Assembly: GCF_018777385.1 (NCBI RefSeq)
Contig: NZ_JAFJYB010000003.1
Location: 679,875-743,874 of the forward strand
Direction: 5' to 3'
Length of the DNA stretch: 64,000 nt
DNA from: Candidatus Symbiopectobacterium endolongispinus
GTDB taxonomy: Bacteria; Pseudomonadota; Gammaproteobacteria; Enterobacterales; Enterobacteriaceae
Part shown: positions 20,616-30,042 of the stretch, piece after piece
Position numbering within the stretch: position 1 is the stretch's first letter
Layout of the letters: every line of letters begins with the position of its first letter
Translations under genes and position numbers: made by a program
Notes under the pieces: model-generated
The model's database searches: none
The model's input: only the letters and a program-made list of their open reading frames with translations
Told to the model about the DNA's origin: nothing

Positions 20616-21185
20616 CTAATATTTTCTTGAAAAACTCATGGTCTGAATAAATGTCAGGTAAGGCCCTTCAACGCTAGGATGTTTAGATTGGTAGAATGAC
20701 GGCCTGTCCGCCAACTGGTTCACTTCGCCAATTATTTCATGGAGATTGACGACGTTTTTAATATAGTTACCCCGGTCATAGGTTGTGCAGTTATCCGCCA
20801 AAACGCCATAAACATCTTTGGTGTAGGCATTATGTATGACAAACGTGTTGTTTCTTGAATGATACATATCTTCAATCATGTTTTCCACAATCGCTTTAAT
20901 GTTTCCTTTTAAAGAAGCAATTTCCTAATCGCTTTCTGCATGCTTGATTTTAAAAACCATTTCAGAAATATATTTTCTTTGGCTGTCCTCCGGATCTGGC
21001 TTATGGTAGGCATTTAATTCAGTCACGTAAGAATTAATGATTCCTTTGTTGTAGGTTGCTGCTCCTGGATTGGTTGCTACATCGTCACGCAATGCACGCC
21101 TCATTGGGTGTTCATAAGGTTCGGAACCGATTCTGTTCATCAAAAAGGGAAGGGGTAATATAAAAAACATTATCAAGGCACGCAA
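20616..21185 (-). pseudogene. Unrecognised protein with hydrophobic N-terminus, single amber codon
   Basis: 190 codons with one TAG at 20925-20927; the same frame continues EIASLKGNIKAIVENMIEDM to 20616. The N-terminus MRALIMFFILPLPFLMNR is hydrophobic and could be a leader or anchor. Downstream are NTFVIHNAYTKDVYGVLADN and GNYIKNVVNLHEIIGEVNQL. I recognise no family. It is AT-rich like its insertion, and its upstream region abuts the right-hand 14-bp repeat. A single stop suggests recent inactivation. Confidence 0.5.
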
Positions 21186-21284
21186 GCAGGTGCCTGCGTG
21201 TGAAGAACGAAAAGCGAAGATGGAGTACTTATCGCATGTATCATTGTTTAATCGATTGATGTATGTTTATTCTTTTCGGTTGCC

Positions 21285-21503
21285 CTATCGAAGGGCATAC
21301 CATTCCTTATGCTTCAGGGAGTTTGCCATTGCGCCCCAAATATCGGACAGCACATTGACCGTAATTACCATTGCTCCGAAACCATAACCCCGGCGGAGAT
21401 AGCGGAGTAATCTTGCTGGCGAATCGCATCCACCAACCAGCGCCCTAAACCGGGCCAACTGAACACCACTTCGGTAATGATCGCCAGCGTCAGCATGGTG
21501 GAT
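21285..21503 (-). pseudogene. sapB: SapB, C-terminal remnant of the Sap permease
   Basis: Only the last 70 or so codons remain: [33 protein letters not shown], then after a frameshift near 21370 [20 protein letters not shown] and KEWYALR ending at TAG 21285-21287. About 250 N-terminal codons are absent. At its 5' side it is joined directly to a sapA fragment at about 21503. Confidence 0.88.
21286..21299. repeat. Right copy of the 14-bp direct repeat
   Basis: TATCGAAGGGCATA, identical to 18683-18696, lying in the last codons of sapB. Together the copies bracket the 2.6-kb insertion. Confidence 0.9.
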
Positions 21504-21913
21504 GCTTTGCACCACATCGGCAAACTGCAAACTGGTGAAATAGGGGTATTCACCGCCGTTAACGTCATGATACGGGTGGGTTTTTCCAGCATTCGTTGCA
21601 GACTGAAAATCACATCATCGGCGTTTAACGGGCGAGTAGGCGTAAACCAGTCGGTGGTTTGAAACGGCACATCGTGGCGCAGGTATAAACGGTAGGTGTA
21701 AGGGTCCACATCCAGCAGTCGGTCGTAAAGCTGTGCTGCCAGTGTATCGATGATCACACCGCTGCGCGCCATTTGCGGGTTGAAGGTATTGACCACGCCG
21801 TTGACGCAGACCCCGCACAGGCAGGCGGAGTACAGCGCGCCTATTTTTATCAGGCAGGATGTGTATCCAGACATACGATGCGCTGTTAGTTGGCTGAAAA
21901 TCAGAGTTGTCAT
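21503..21913 (-). pseudogene. sapA: SapA, N-terminal remnant of the Sap periplasmic binding protein
   Basis: Readable: [37 protein letters not shown], then [20 protein letters not shown] and, in another frame, [10 protein letters not shown]. About 19 residues between TYRL and the next strand are missing, and everything beyond roughly residue 125 is gone. The break joins codon VVQS straight to sapB STMLTL. This implies a single deletion of roughly 2 kb covering most of sapA and the first three quarters of sapB. Confidence 0.85.
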
Positions 21914-22157
21914 TATAAGAGTGTACCGCACTCTGCTAAAGCTCCCCACTCCGTAGATGCTCACCTGCTGTATTTTCCGCCAAATTTGGAAAAATGCAGC
22001 GCTGAACCTGGTATCAGACGTCTACATCGCTGAAGGTAGAGTGCTACCTCACGAAATGATAATTTTTGTTATTTTTTCGCTAAGGAATTAACGCCAACTG
22101 CCGTTATACAAAAGATAACTCTGAATGGGCCACGAGAATGCAATATAACAGGGAGAA

Positions 22158-23041
22158 ATGCGTGTGAGTGTAATTTCAGTCTATCCGTCAGCTTTACCAT
22201 CAACGGCAACCTACAATGCTACGAATAAGGTGTCTGAATCTGATGCCGTCTTAGTCGGACGACAAAAGTCGATCGAATCGTTAGCCTCGGTAGACTCGAC
22301 CCTATCGCCTGAAGCATTAGCGCGTCTTAAGCAGGATTTTGCAAATGCGACGCCTCCGAGCCAAGAAGAGCAGGAAGCGGCAAAGAAACTGATGTTGGAG
22401 ATGAGGAATACTTATCTTGATGAATTGGAGCGCAGAGCGCCCGGGGTGACGCATCCGCTATACAGCACAGTGGGCTCTGACGTGTCATTGACGGATTTTC
22501 GCGCTTTTTTTTTGCTCTGGCACCAAATGTAACGCGTGAATCGACTCGAGTATTAGCGGATGCCCTTTATGACGCTGTGACTATTCCGCTCGAGAGTTCG
22601 GCAGACAGCACCCAGGCCGCAGGTATTGCATTGATGCGGGAGAAGCTGGATTTCATCAACAGCAACTACATACCCGAAGAGCATCAGGCGCAGGTCCGTG
22701 CCGATATTGATAACTATATGGAACGGCAACTGACAGTGCGCGATAAAAGCATGAAGCGAATGCTGGATAATGAATTAGATTATGCCAAGTTCTTGAAAGA
22801 TGGGCCTCGTATAGAAGAAGCGCAGGAGAACGTCAGCGCCTATGCTCAGGGTAATTACCGTGCTCAGATAGAAATCTGGCAAGTGATGGCAATAAGTGAA
22901 AGCACAGAGGATACGCAGGTCATGACGGATAAGCTGACCCAGTGGTATTCGCGGATATCTTATCGTGATGCAGAGCAAGACGAACAGTTTGACACGCTGA
23001 TCTCCAGTTGGCAGCAGTTCGTCGAAAAGTATCAAAAATAG
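22158..23041 (+). pseudogene. Unrecognised protein, possible secreted effector, two halves out of frame across a T9 run
   Basis: Start ATG 22158 after CAGGGAGAA. The first frame runs 124 codons with a Ser/Thr/Val-rich, charge-poor N-terminus (MRVSVISVYPSALPSTATYN) of the kind used by type III secretion, then charged helices. At 22505-22513 nine T occur; with ten the frame joins ...DFRAFFFALAPNVTRESTRV... and continues to 23041, giving about 293 residues. The second half is strongly helical (EEHQAQVRADIDNYMERQL, RIEEAQENVSAYAQGNY). No family recognised. It lies between sapA and pspF, which are adjacent in E. coli, so it is an acquired gene. A hairpin terminator follows. It could be truly broken, a sequencing error, or expressed by transcriptional slippage. 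Confidence 0.55.
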
Positions 23042-23203
23042 AGAAGAACCCCACCGTCACTACGGAAATGAGAAAAACTCTCAATAAAGTGCTTTGCAAC
23101 TGATACTGATAACTATTATTACTCATTTCGCACTCAAGAAGGCTTCTCGTAAGCGAGGAAGGGGAGCACGACATTGCTCACATTGCTCCCAGTATTATTT
23201 TAG

Positions 23204-23225
23204 CCAGCGTTTGCTGGGTTTTTTT
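23204..23225 (+). terminator. Terminator downstream of the T9 gene
   Basis: CCAGC-GTTT-GCTGG stem (23204-23208 with 23213-23217) followed by GTTTTTTT. It sits between the plus-strand unknown gene and the converging pspF. An additional stem GGGAGCA/TGCTCCC is at 23162-23190. Confidence 0.7.
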
Positions 23226-23234
23226 ATCTGTAAT

Positions 23235-24226
23235 TTATCCCTCACCGCTGGTGATATCGTATTTTTTCAACAGCCCACGCAGCTGGTGGTAGGTCAATCC
23301 CAACAGCGTTGCGGCCTTACGTTGGTTAAAACGCGCTTGAGACAATGCCTTCTCAATGAGGGCTTTGTCTTGTGTCTGCTGCCATTCACGCAGCGCCAGT
23401 GGTAAACGCGGTAGGGTAGAAGCAACGCAAACTGGAGTAACCGGTGTTTCAGCGGTGCGTTGAAATGGGTTAATAATAATGGCATCCAAGGGTTCTCCCG
23501 CCGCGCCATGGCGATAAACCGAGCGTTCAACCACGTTTTTTAGTTCCCGAAAATTGCCGGGCCAGGCATAATTTAACAAGGTATCACGGGCGCGCGCAGA
23601 AAATCCGGTAAACAGAGGGAGTTGCAATTCCCGGCACATCTTAATGGCGAAGTGCTCCGCCAATAACATGATGTCCTGCTGGCGTTCGCGCAGCGGGGGC
23701 AGTTGCACCACATCGAAAGCAAGTCTGTCGAGCAGATCGGCGCGAAACTTACCAGCCGTAGCGAGTGCGGGCAGATCTTCATTGGTGGCACACACCAGAC
23801 GTACATCAACCTGAAGCGGTTGGCTGCCTCCCACGCGCTCCAAAACGCCATATTCGATGACGCGCAGCAATTTCTCCTGCACCAGCATTGGCGCGTTACT
23901 AACTCATTGAGGAACAGCGTGCCGCCGTCTGCACGCTCAAAACGCCCCAGATGACGGCGTTGCGCGCCGGTGAACGCCCCGGCTTCATGGCCGAACAACT
24001 CTGAATCCAGCAGATTTTCATTAAGCGCCGCACAGTTCAGGGAAATAAACGGGCCTTGCCAACGTGGCGAAAGGTAGTGAAGGCAGCTGGCAATCAACTC
24101 CTTACCGGTACCGCGTTCGCCTAACACCAGCACCGGTTTGGTAAGCTGCGCCAATTGTGAAACTTGCTCCAGCATTTCAACAAAGCTGTCGGCTTCACCC
24201 AGGAGATTCTCCTGACCTTTTTCCAT
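23235..24226 (-). pseudogene. pspF: PspF, sigma-54 enhancer-binding activator of the phage-shock operon, frameshifted
   Basis: AAA+ domain: Walker A GERGTGKELIA, sigma-54 contact loop ELFGHEAGAFTGAQ, then FLNEL where family members have FLDEL. The Walker B Asp (residue 107 in E. coli) is therefore Asn. A few codons later one G is missing at about 23904, and the rest (APMLVQEKLLRVIEYGVLER, RADLLDRLAFDVVQLPPLRE, HTH AATLLGLTYHQLRGLLKK) continues in another frame to 23235. PspF hydrolyses ATP to open the pspA promoter when PspA releases it. Both lesions would abolish activity. Confidence 0.92.
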
Positions 24227-24317
24227 CAGATATCACCTTTTATTGCGGTTAATTTTGCTAACTGTTGGCGTATTTAACCAATCTATCCGATGATGCTCAT
24301 TTGTCAAAAAAATAATA

Positions 24318-24330
24318 ATCAATAATTTCA
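24318..24330 (+). promoter_or_regulatory. IHF-like site upstream of pspA
   Basis: AATCAATAATTTC matches the IHF consensus WATCAA-N4-TTR at all but the final position. It is centred about 30 bases upstream of the sigma-54 promoter, where IHF bends DNA to bring PspF to polymerase in E. coli. Confidence 0.5.
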
Positions 24331-24352
24331 GTCAGATAAATTTATCGCTATG

Positions 24353-24369
24353 TTGGCATGCATCTTGTA
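24353..24369 (+). promoter_or_regulatory. Sigma-54 promoter of pspABC
   Basis: TTGGCATGCATCTTGTA carries GG (24355-24356) and GT (24367-24368) elements separated by ten bases, as in the -24/-12 promoter of E. coli pspA. It lies 100 bases before the pspA start. It is kept although its activator gene pspF is broken. Confidence 0.85.
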
Positions 24370-24469
24370 ATAGCAAGGGGGAACGCTAAGGTTGGTCGGC
24401 ATCAAGCATGACGAATCAACATCACCACCCAGTGCATGCGCACTGTGATATGACCAAGAGGACACTGTA

Positions 24470-25135
24470 ATGGGTATTTTTTCTCGTTTTGCCGATATCG
24501 TGAACGCGAACATCAATTCGTTACTGGACAAAGCGGAAGATCCGCAAAAGCTGGTGCGCTTGATGATCCAGGAAATGGAAGACACACTGGTAGAAGTACG
24601 CTCCACCTCGGCGCGGGCGCTGGCGGAGAAAAAACAGATTGCGCGTCGTGTCGAGCAGGCTGAATCCCAACAGGGACAATGGCAGGAAAAAGCCGAACTG
24701 GCGTTGCGTAAAGACAAAGACGATCTGGCGCGTGCGGCACTGCTTGAAAAACAGAAACTGGCCGACGTGATTGCGGTGCTGACCCGTGAAGCGGAAAATG
24801 TGGACGAAACGCTGACGCGCATGAAACGCGAAATTGGTGAGTTGGAAAACAAACTCACGGAAACCCGTGCCCGCCAGCAGGCGCTTTCGCTGCGTCATCA
24901 GGCAGCTTCTTCCTCTCGCGATGTGCGCCGTCAACTCGATAGCGGTAAACTGGATGAAGCGATGGCCCGTTTCGAACAGTTCGAACGCCGCATCGATTCG
25001 ATGGAGGCGGAAGCAGAGAGCGCCGGTTTCGGTAAGCAGAAATCGCTGGATCAGCAATTTGCCGAGTTGCAGGCTGATGATGAAATCAGCGCTCAGTTGG
25101 CTGCGTTAAAAGCAAAAATCAAACCGGAAGCCTGA
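24470..25135 (+). CDS. pspA: PspA, phage shock protein A (ESCRT-III-like membrane stabiliser)
   Basis: 221 residues, starting [20 protein letters not shown]. Almost entirely coiled coil (about residues 25-185), with the family segment [20 protein letters not shown] and [20 protein letters not shown] at the end. PspA binds stressed inner membrane and inhibits PspF. First gene of pspABC under the sigma-54 promoter. Intact. Confidence 0.96.
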   Translation: MGIFSRFADIVNANINSLLDKAEDPQKLVRLMIQEMEDTLVEVRSTSARALAEKKQIARRVEQAESQQGQWQEKAELALRKDKDDLARAALLEKQKLADVIAVLTREAENVDETLTRMKREIGELENKLTETRARQQALSLRHQAASSSRDVRRQLDSGKLDEAMARFEQFERRIDSMEAEAESAGFGKQKSLDQQFAELQADDEISAQLAALKAKIKPEA

Positions 25136-25193
25136 TGGCGGCCAGCCTGTTGGGCCGCCCGCACCACACTAACACGCCTATCAAGGAGATATA

Positions 25194-25436
25194 ATGAGCG
25201 CTTTGTTTCTTGCCATCCCATTGACGATTTTCATGTTGTTCGTAGCCCCGATATGGCTTTGGCTGCATTACAGTCAGCGCAAGCAACGTGATGCGGCGCA
25301 AGGGGAGGCATCCTGGGGGCAAAGCGATCTCCAGCGTTTGACCACGCTGTCTCAAGAAGCGAAACAGATGCGCGAGCGGATCCAGGCATTGGAAGAGATT
25401 CTGGATGCAGAACATCCCCACTGGAGGCAATCATGA
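25194..25436 (+). CDS. pspB: PspB, phage shock protein B
   Basis: 80 residues with one N-terminal membrane segment (FLAIPLTIFMLFVAPIWLWL) and a C-terminal leucine-rich helix ending IQALEEILDAEHPHWRQS. PspB with PspC senses envelope stress and sequesters PspA. Its stop overlaps the pspC start (ATGA). Intact; a few residues longer than E. coli PspB. Confidence 0.93.
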   Translation: MSALFLAIPLTIFMLFVAPIWLWLHYSQRKQRDAAQGEASWGQSDLQRLTTLSQEAKQMRERIQALEEILDAEHPHWRQS

Positions 25437-25816
25437 TAAAAGGAAAATTGAACGCGATGATGAATTCGCACGGCCGCAAGCTGTACCGGTTACCGCAAGA
25501 GGGTATGATCAAAGGCGTGTGCGCCGGGCTGGCGCGCTATCTGGATGTGCCGGTAAAACTGCTGCGTATCATTGTGGTGCTGTCGCTGTTCTTTGGACTG
25601 TTTTTCTTTACGCTGGTGGCGTATATCGTGCTGACCTTTGTCCTCGATCCGGCGCCGGCGGGCACTTATGAGCACGATGATGATGCCGTGCGCCCAAGTC
25701 AAACACTGAGCGAGGCAGATGCGGTATTGCGTGACAGTGAAGCGCGTTTGCGTGACATGGAGCGCTATGTCACCTCGGAGACCTTTGCGGTACAAAGCCG
25801 TTTTCGTCAACTGTGA
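25433..25816 (+). CDS. pspC: PspC, phage shock protein C
   Basis: 127 residues: GMIKGVCAGLARYLDVPVKL, a long membrane segment (IIVVLSLFFGLFFFTLVAYI), and the conserved end RDMERYVTSETFAVQSRFRQ. Inner-membrane partner of PspB. It overlaps pspB by four bases. No pspD follows; ycjX comes next. Confidence 0.93.
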   Translation: MIKGKLNAMMNSHGRKLYRLPQEGMIKGVCAGLARYLDVPVKLLRIIVVLSLFFGLFFFTLVAYIVLTFVLDPAPAGTYEHDDDAVRPSQTLSEADAVLRDSEARLRDMERYVTSETFAVQSRFRQL

Positions 25817-25866
25817 TGTCATCTACTGGCGTATGAATCATGGGGTATAGAACAAGGAGTGACGGA

Positions 25867-27271
25867 TTGCCCCTAAAGCAACCTTTGCATCATTTACAGC
25901 ATGAATTTGAAGCCCTGATTAATCGCAGTGTCGATCGCCAACTGCGGTTAGCCGTTACCGGGCTGAGCCGCAGCGGTAAGACCGCATTTATCACCGGTTT
26001 TGTCAATCAACTGCTCAACGTGCATAACGGCGCGCAGTTGCCACTTTTTTCCGCGGTGCGGGAAGGGCGATTGCTTGGCGCAAAACGGGTTCCTCAGAGA
26101 CATCTGGCGGTGCCGCGCTTCGCTTATGACGAAGGCATGATGTCGCTGTTTGGCGATCCGCCGCAGTGGCCGACGCCGGCACGCGGCGTCAGTGAAATCT
26201 GTCTGGCGCTGCGTTATCGCTCCAACGATTCGCTGCCGCGCCACTTTAAGGATACCTCGACGCTCTATCTGGAGATTGTCGATTATCCCGGTGAATGGCT
26301 GCTGGATCTACCATTGCTGGAGCAAAATTACCTCGCCTGGTCGCGGCAAATGTTCGGGTTGCTGCAAGGTGAGCGCGCCCTGTGGGCCAAGCCGTGGTTA
26401 GATTTGTGCGATAAGCTCGATCCGCTGGCCCCCGCTGATGAAAATCTTCTGGCGGAGATTGCGCAGCGCTACACCGATTACCTGCTGCGCTGCAAGCAGG
26501 AGGGGCTGCATTTTATTCAGCCGGGGCGCTTTGTGCTGCCGGGTGAATTGGCTGGTGCGCCGGTTCTGCAATTTTTCCCGTGGCCGCAGGCGCAACAACT
26601 GGGAGACGTTGCGCTAGCGCAGGCGGATGAAAAAAGCACGCTCGGCATGCTGCGCCGCCGCTATGACTATTACTGCCAAACCGTAGTCAAAGGTTTTTAT
26701 AAGCACTACTTTTCACGTTTCGACCGCCAGATTGTGCTGGTGGATTGTTTGCAACCGCTCAACCGCGGGCTACACGCTTTTACTGATATGCGTCTGGCGC
26801 TCACGCAATTGATGCAAAGTTTCCATTATGGCAAACGCACCTTGTTGCGCCGTTTATTTTCGCCGTGCATCGATAAACTGATGTTTGCAGCCAGTAAAGC
26901 GAACCATATCACGGCGGATCAGCATGCGAATCTGGGTCGCTATTGCAGCAACTTGTACATGAAGCCTGGCAGAATGCGGCGTTTGAGGGCATCACCATGG
27001 ATTGCGCGGGCATTGCGTCCGTGCAGTCAACCCAAAGTGGTATCGTGGAATATCACGGCAGAACCTGCCCGCGTTGCGCGGACATCGTCTTGGCGACGGT
27101 GAACCGCTGACGCTCTATCCCGGTGAAGTGCCCGCGCGTTTGCCCGGTGCCGCCTTTTGGCAGCAACAGGGCTTCCATTTTGAAGATTTTCGACCTCAAG
27201 CGATGAACGTTGATACGCCGCTGCCGCACATTCGGCTGGACAGCGTCATGGAATTTTTATTGGGGGGATAA
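25867..27271 (+). pseudogene. ycjX: YcjX, DUF463 GTPase-like protein, two frameshifts
   Basis: The likely start is TTG 25867, nine bases after AAGGAG. Walker A lies in TGLSRSGKTAFITGF, followed by TLYLEIVDYPGEWLLDLPL and RFDRQIVLVDCLQPLNRG, with about 360 clean codons. After DQHANLG (about 26940) the frame changes to LLQQLVHEAWQNAAFEGITM, and near 27060 changes again to LPALRGHRLGDGEPLTLYPG, ending ... HIRLDSVMEFLLGG at 27271. YcjX belongs to the psp regulon in E. coli; its function is unknown. Confidence 0.88.
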
Positions 27272-27277
27272 ATTGCG

Positions 27278-28282
27278 ATGAGTGAACCGCTAAAGCCACG
27301 TATCACTTTTGATGATTATGCGTCGCGCCACTTCTCCCCAACGGTCCCCGAAGCAGAATTGAGCAGCGAGGGCGAGGCGGAAGCCGCCGTTGAAGCGGCA
27401 TTGCGACCACGCCGCAGTCTGTGGCGCAAGCTGGTGATAGCAGGTATCACCTTATTCGGTGCCAGCGCGGTTGCGCAGGGCATCCAATCGGTACATACCG
27501 CCTGGCTGGAACAGCAGTGGATTGCGCTAGGTGGGTTGGCCGCGGGCGGTATGATAGTGGCTGCCGGCGCAGGCTCCCTGATTGCCGAGTGGCGGCGTTT
27601 GTACCGTTTGCGGGCTCGTGCCGAAGCGCGCGATAAAGCACGAGAGTTGCTCGGCATTCACGGTATTGGGCAGGGGCGCGATTTTTGTGAAAAGCTGGCG
27701 CAGCAGGCCGTGTTGGATGATGGGCATCCCGCACCCCAGCGTTGGTGTGCCTCGCTGCATGAAACACACAACGATAAAGAAGTGCTGGTACTTTACGCCA
27801 ATCTGGTGCAACCGGTGCTGGATAACCGCGCCCGCCGTGAGATCAGCCGTTCGGCCGCTGAATCCACGCTGATAATTGCGGTCAGTGCGCTGGCACTGGT
27901 GGACATGGCTTTCATAGCCTGGCGCAATTTGCGTCTGATCAATCGTATCGCCGCGCTTTACGGTATTGATCTGGGCTATTTTAGTCGCATTCGCCTGTTT
28001 AAATTGGTGTTGCTGAATATCGCTTTCGCCGGTGCTTCAGAGATGGTGCGTGAAATCGGCATGTACTGGATGTCGCAGGATCTGGCAGCGCGCCTTTCGG
28101 CCCGCGCTGCACAGGGAATTGGTGCTGGTTTGCTGACCGCACGACTCGGCATTAAAGCGATGGAACTCTGTCGTCCATTGCCATGGCTCGACGACAAGCC
28201 GCAGCTTGGGGATTTCCGGCGTGAATTGGTCGGGCAAATCAAGGCCGTGGTACAGAAAAAAAACACACCAACGCCGCCGTAA
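27278..28282 (+). CDS. ycjF: YcjF, inner-membrane protein of the DUF697 family
   Basis: 334 residues. A charged N-terminus precedes two membrane segments ([18 protein letters not shown] and [20 protein letters not shown]). A cytoplasmic stretch and a C-terminal hydrophobic part follow ([35 protein letters not shown]). It follows ycjX as in E. coli and is part of the psp regulon. Intact although its partner ycjX is broken. Confidence 0.92.
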   Translation: MSEPLKPRITFDDYASRHFSPTVPEAELSSEGEAEAAVEAALRPRRSLWRKLVIAGITLFGASAVAQGIQSVHTAWLEQQWIALGGLAAGGMIVAAGAGSLIAEWRRLYRLRARAEARDKARELLGIHGIGQGRDFCEKLAQQAVLDDGHPAPQRWCASLHETHNDKEVLVLYANLVQPVLDNRARREISRSAAESTLIIAVSALALVDMAFIAWRNLRLINRIAALYGIDLGYFSRIRLFKLVLLNIAFAGASEMVREIGMYWMSQDLAARLSARAAQGIGAGLLTARLGIKAMELCRPLPWLDDKPQLGDFRRELVGQIKAVVQKKNTPTPP

Positions 28283-28423
28283 CACCCACGAACGCTCGAA
28301 ATACCGCCAACGGGAAAAAGATGTTGCCACCTGTCAACTTTTGCTGACAGGTAGCTTCATCCGTGGGATGGGACGCGGTATGATGCCGGAGATATCCATT
28401 CCCCTGGAAGAAGGTAGCTGTTA

Positions 28424-29995
28424 ATGCGTCTGGAAGTCTTTTGTGAAGATCGAATTGGCCTGACGCGCGAGTTGTTAGATTTACTGGCCTCGCGCGCTAT
28501 TGATTTGCGGGGTATTGAAATTGACCCCGCCGGACGGATTTACCTGAATTTTGCCACGCTTGGATTTGACGATTTCCGTGTACTGATAGCGGAGATTCGA
28601 CGTATCGAAAGCGTGCGCGATGTGCGCACTGTGGCGTTCATGCCTTCCGAGCGAGAGCAGCGCGCGATGAATGCCGTTTTGGAATCGATGCCAGAGCCGG
28701 TTTTCTCCCTCGATCTGAAAGGCAATATTGAATTGTTCAATCCGGCGATGTTGGCGCTGTTCGAACAATCTGCTGACAGCATCGGCGCGGTCACCATTAA
28801 CCAGTTGATCCCCAATTACAACTTCACACGCTGGTTGGAGCGCGATGATCGCCGGCTGGAAGCGGAGCGTGTGGTGATTCGCGGGCAAGATTTCCTGTTG
28901 GAAATCACCCCGGTGTATTTGGATAATGACGCGGGCGAAAGCGTGATTGCCAGCGCGCTGGTTATGCTGAAATCGGCGGTGCGTATGGGCCGCCAGTTAC
29001 AAGATCTGGCGGTTAACGATGAGAATGAATTTAATCATATCGTCGCCGTCAGCCCCAAAATGCGTCAGGTGGTTGAGCAAGGTAAAAAGCTGGCCATGCT
29101 CGATGCGCCGTTGCTGATCGTGGGTGATACTGGCACCGGTAAAGATATGCTGGCCCGTGCGTGCCATCTGCGCAGTTCTCGCGGCAAAAAGACTTTCCTG
29201 GCGCTCAATTGCGCATCACTGCCTGACGATGTGATGGAAAGTGAACTGTACGGCCACGCACCGGGAGCTTATCCCAATGCGCTGGAAGGCAAAAAAGGCT
29301 TCTTTGAGCAGGCCAATGGCGGTTCTGTATTGCTGGATCAGGTGGGCGAAATGTCGCCGCAGATGCAGACCAAGCTGCTGCGTTTTCTTAATGACGGCAC
29401 CTTCCGTCGGGTTGGGGAAGAGCACGAGGTGCACGTTGATGTCCGGGTGATTTGCGCCACGCAAAAAAACCTGCTGGAACTGGTGCAGCGCGGTGAGTTT
29501 CGTGAAGATCTCTATTACCGGCTTAACGTGTTGATGCTTGCCTTGCCGCCGCTGCGCGAACGTCCGGCGGATATCATGGCGCTCACCGAACTGTTCATGG
29601 CGCGTTTTGCCGATGAGCAAGGTATTGCCAGACCCCGCATTGCGCCGGAGCTGTATCATCTGCTGCCGCAGTACGGATGGCCGGGTAATGTGCGCCAGTT
29701 GAAAAACACTGTTTATCGTGCGTTGACTCAGTTGGAAGGGCGCGAACTGCGCGTGCAGGATATCGATCTGCCTCAGTTCACCCTTGATACTGTACAGAAC
29801 GATGATTTGCTTGAGGGGTCACTGGACGATATCAGCAAGCGCTTTGAACGTTCAGTGCTGACCCGCCTTTATCAGGCTTATCCCAGCACGCGTAAACTGG
29901 CAAAACGTCTGGGCGTTTCCCATACTGCCATCGCCAACAAACTGCGTGAATACGGATTGAGCCAGCGTAAAGCCGCAGATGAGGCGGAGGAATAA
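28424..29995 (+). CDS. tyrR: TyrR, aromatic amino acid regulator
   Basis: 523 residues (513 in E. coli). N-terminal ACT domain (MRLEVFCEDRIGLTRELLDL), PAS domain (LESMPEPVFSLDLKGNIELF), AAA+ core with Walker A GDTGTGKDML, and C-terminal HTH (KLAKRLGVSHTAIANKLREY). The sigma-54 contact loop reads GHAPGAYPNALEGK instead of GAFTGA, as expected for TyrR, which works with sigma-70. It represses or activates aroF, tyrP and mtr type genes with Tyr, Phe or Trp. A TyrR-box-like dyad TGTCAA-N6-CTGACA lies upstream (28332-28349), suggesting autoregulation. Intact. Confidence 0.96.
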   Translation: MRLEVFCEDRIGLTRELLDLLASRAIDLRGIEIDPAGRIYLNFATLGFDDFRVLIAEIRRIESVRDVRTVAFMPSEREQRAMNAVLESMPEPVFSLDLKGNIELFNPAMLALFEQSADSIGAVTINQLIPNYNFTRWLERDDRRLEAERVVIRGQDFLLEITPVYLDNDAGESVIASALVMLKSAVRMGRQLQDLAVNDENEFNHIVAVSPKMRQVVEQGKKLAMLDAPLLIVGDTGTGKDMLARACHLRSSRGKKTFLALNCASLPDDVMESELYGHAPGAYPNALEGKKGFFEQANGGSVLLDQVGEMSPQMQTKLLRFLNDGTFRRVGEEHEVHVDVRVICATQKNLLELVQRGEFREDLYYRLNVLMLALPPLRERPADIMALTELFMARFADEQGIARPRIAPELYHLLPQYGWPGNVRQLKNTVYRALTQLEGRELRVQDIDLPQFTLDTVQNDDLLEGSLDDISKRFERSVLTRLYQAYPSTRKLAKRLGVSHTAIANKLREYGLSQRKAADEAEE

Positions 29996-30000
29996 TCCAA

Positions 30001-30030
30001 AAAAACGGCTGCCGAGGCAGCCGTTTTTTT
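30001..30030. terminator. Bidirectional terminator between tyrR and tpx
   Basis: CGGCTGCC (30006-30013) pairs with GGCAGCCG (30016-30023), with flanking A and T runs on both sides. It sits between converging 3' ends. Confidence 0.9.
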
Positions 30031-30042
30031 ATCTGTTGAGAC

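Larger units (their letters stand above)
18697..21285. mobile_element. 2.6-kb AT-rich insertion between sapC and sapB, element type unknown
   Basis: The segment separates sapC from the 3' end of sapB, which normally overlap, and is bounded by the 14-bp direct repeats 18683-18696 and 21286-21299. It is clearly richer in A+T than the backbone. It holds a decayed choloylglycine-hydrolase-like gene and an unknown gene, both on the minus strand. I see no transposase, no terminal inverted repeat and no integrase. An unassigned 68-codon plus-strand frame (18696-18902, [14 protein letters not shown]...) starts at its left edge; 20086-20615 holds nothing I can identify. The repeats look like a target duplication, but the agent is not visible. 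Confidence 0.7.

Noticed and set aside
22040..22157. hrp box or MxiE-box-like promoter upstream of the T9 gene
   Set aside because: The GGAATTAACG and GTTATTTTTTCG strings do not fit the GGAACC-N16-CCAC or MxiE consensus closely enough.
28329..28352. Dyad ACCTGTCA/TGACAGGT before tyrR as a terminator of ycjF
   Set aside because: No T-run follows on either strand; it fits better as a weak TyrR-type operator, which is mentioned under tyrR only.
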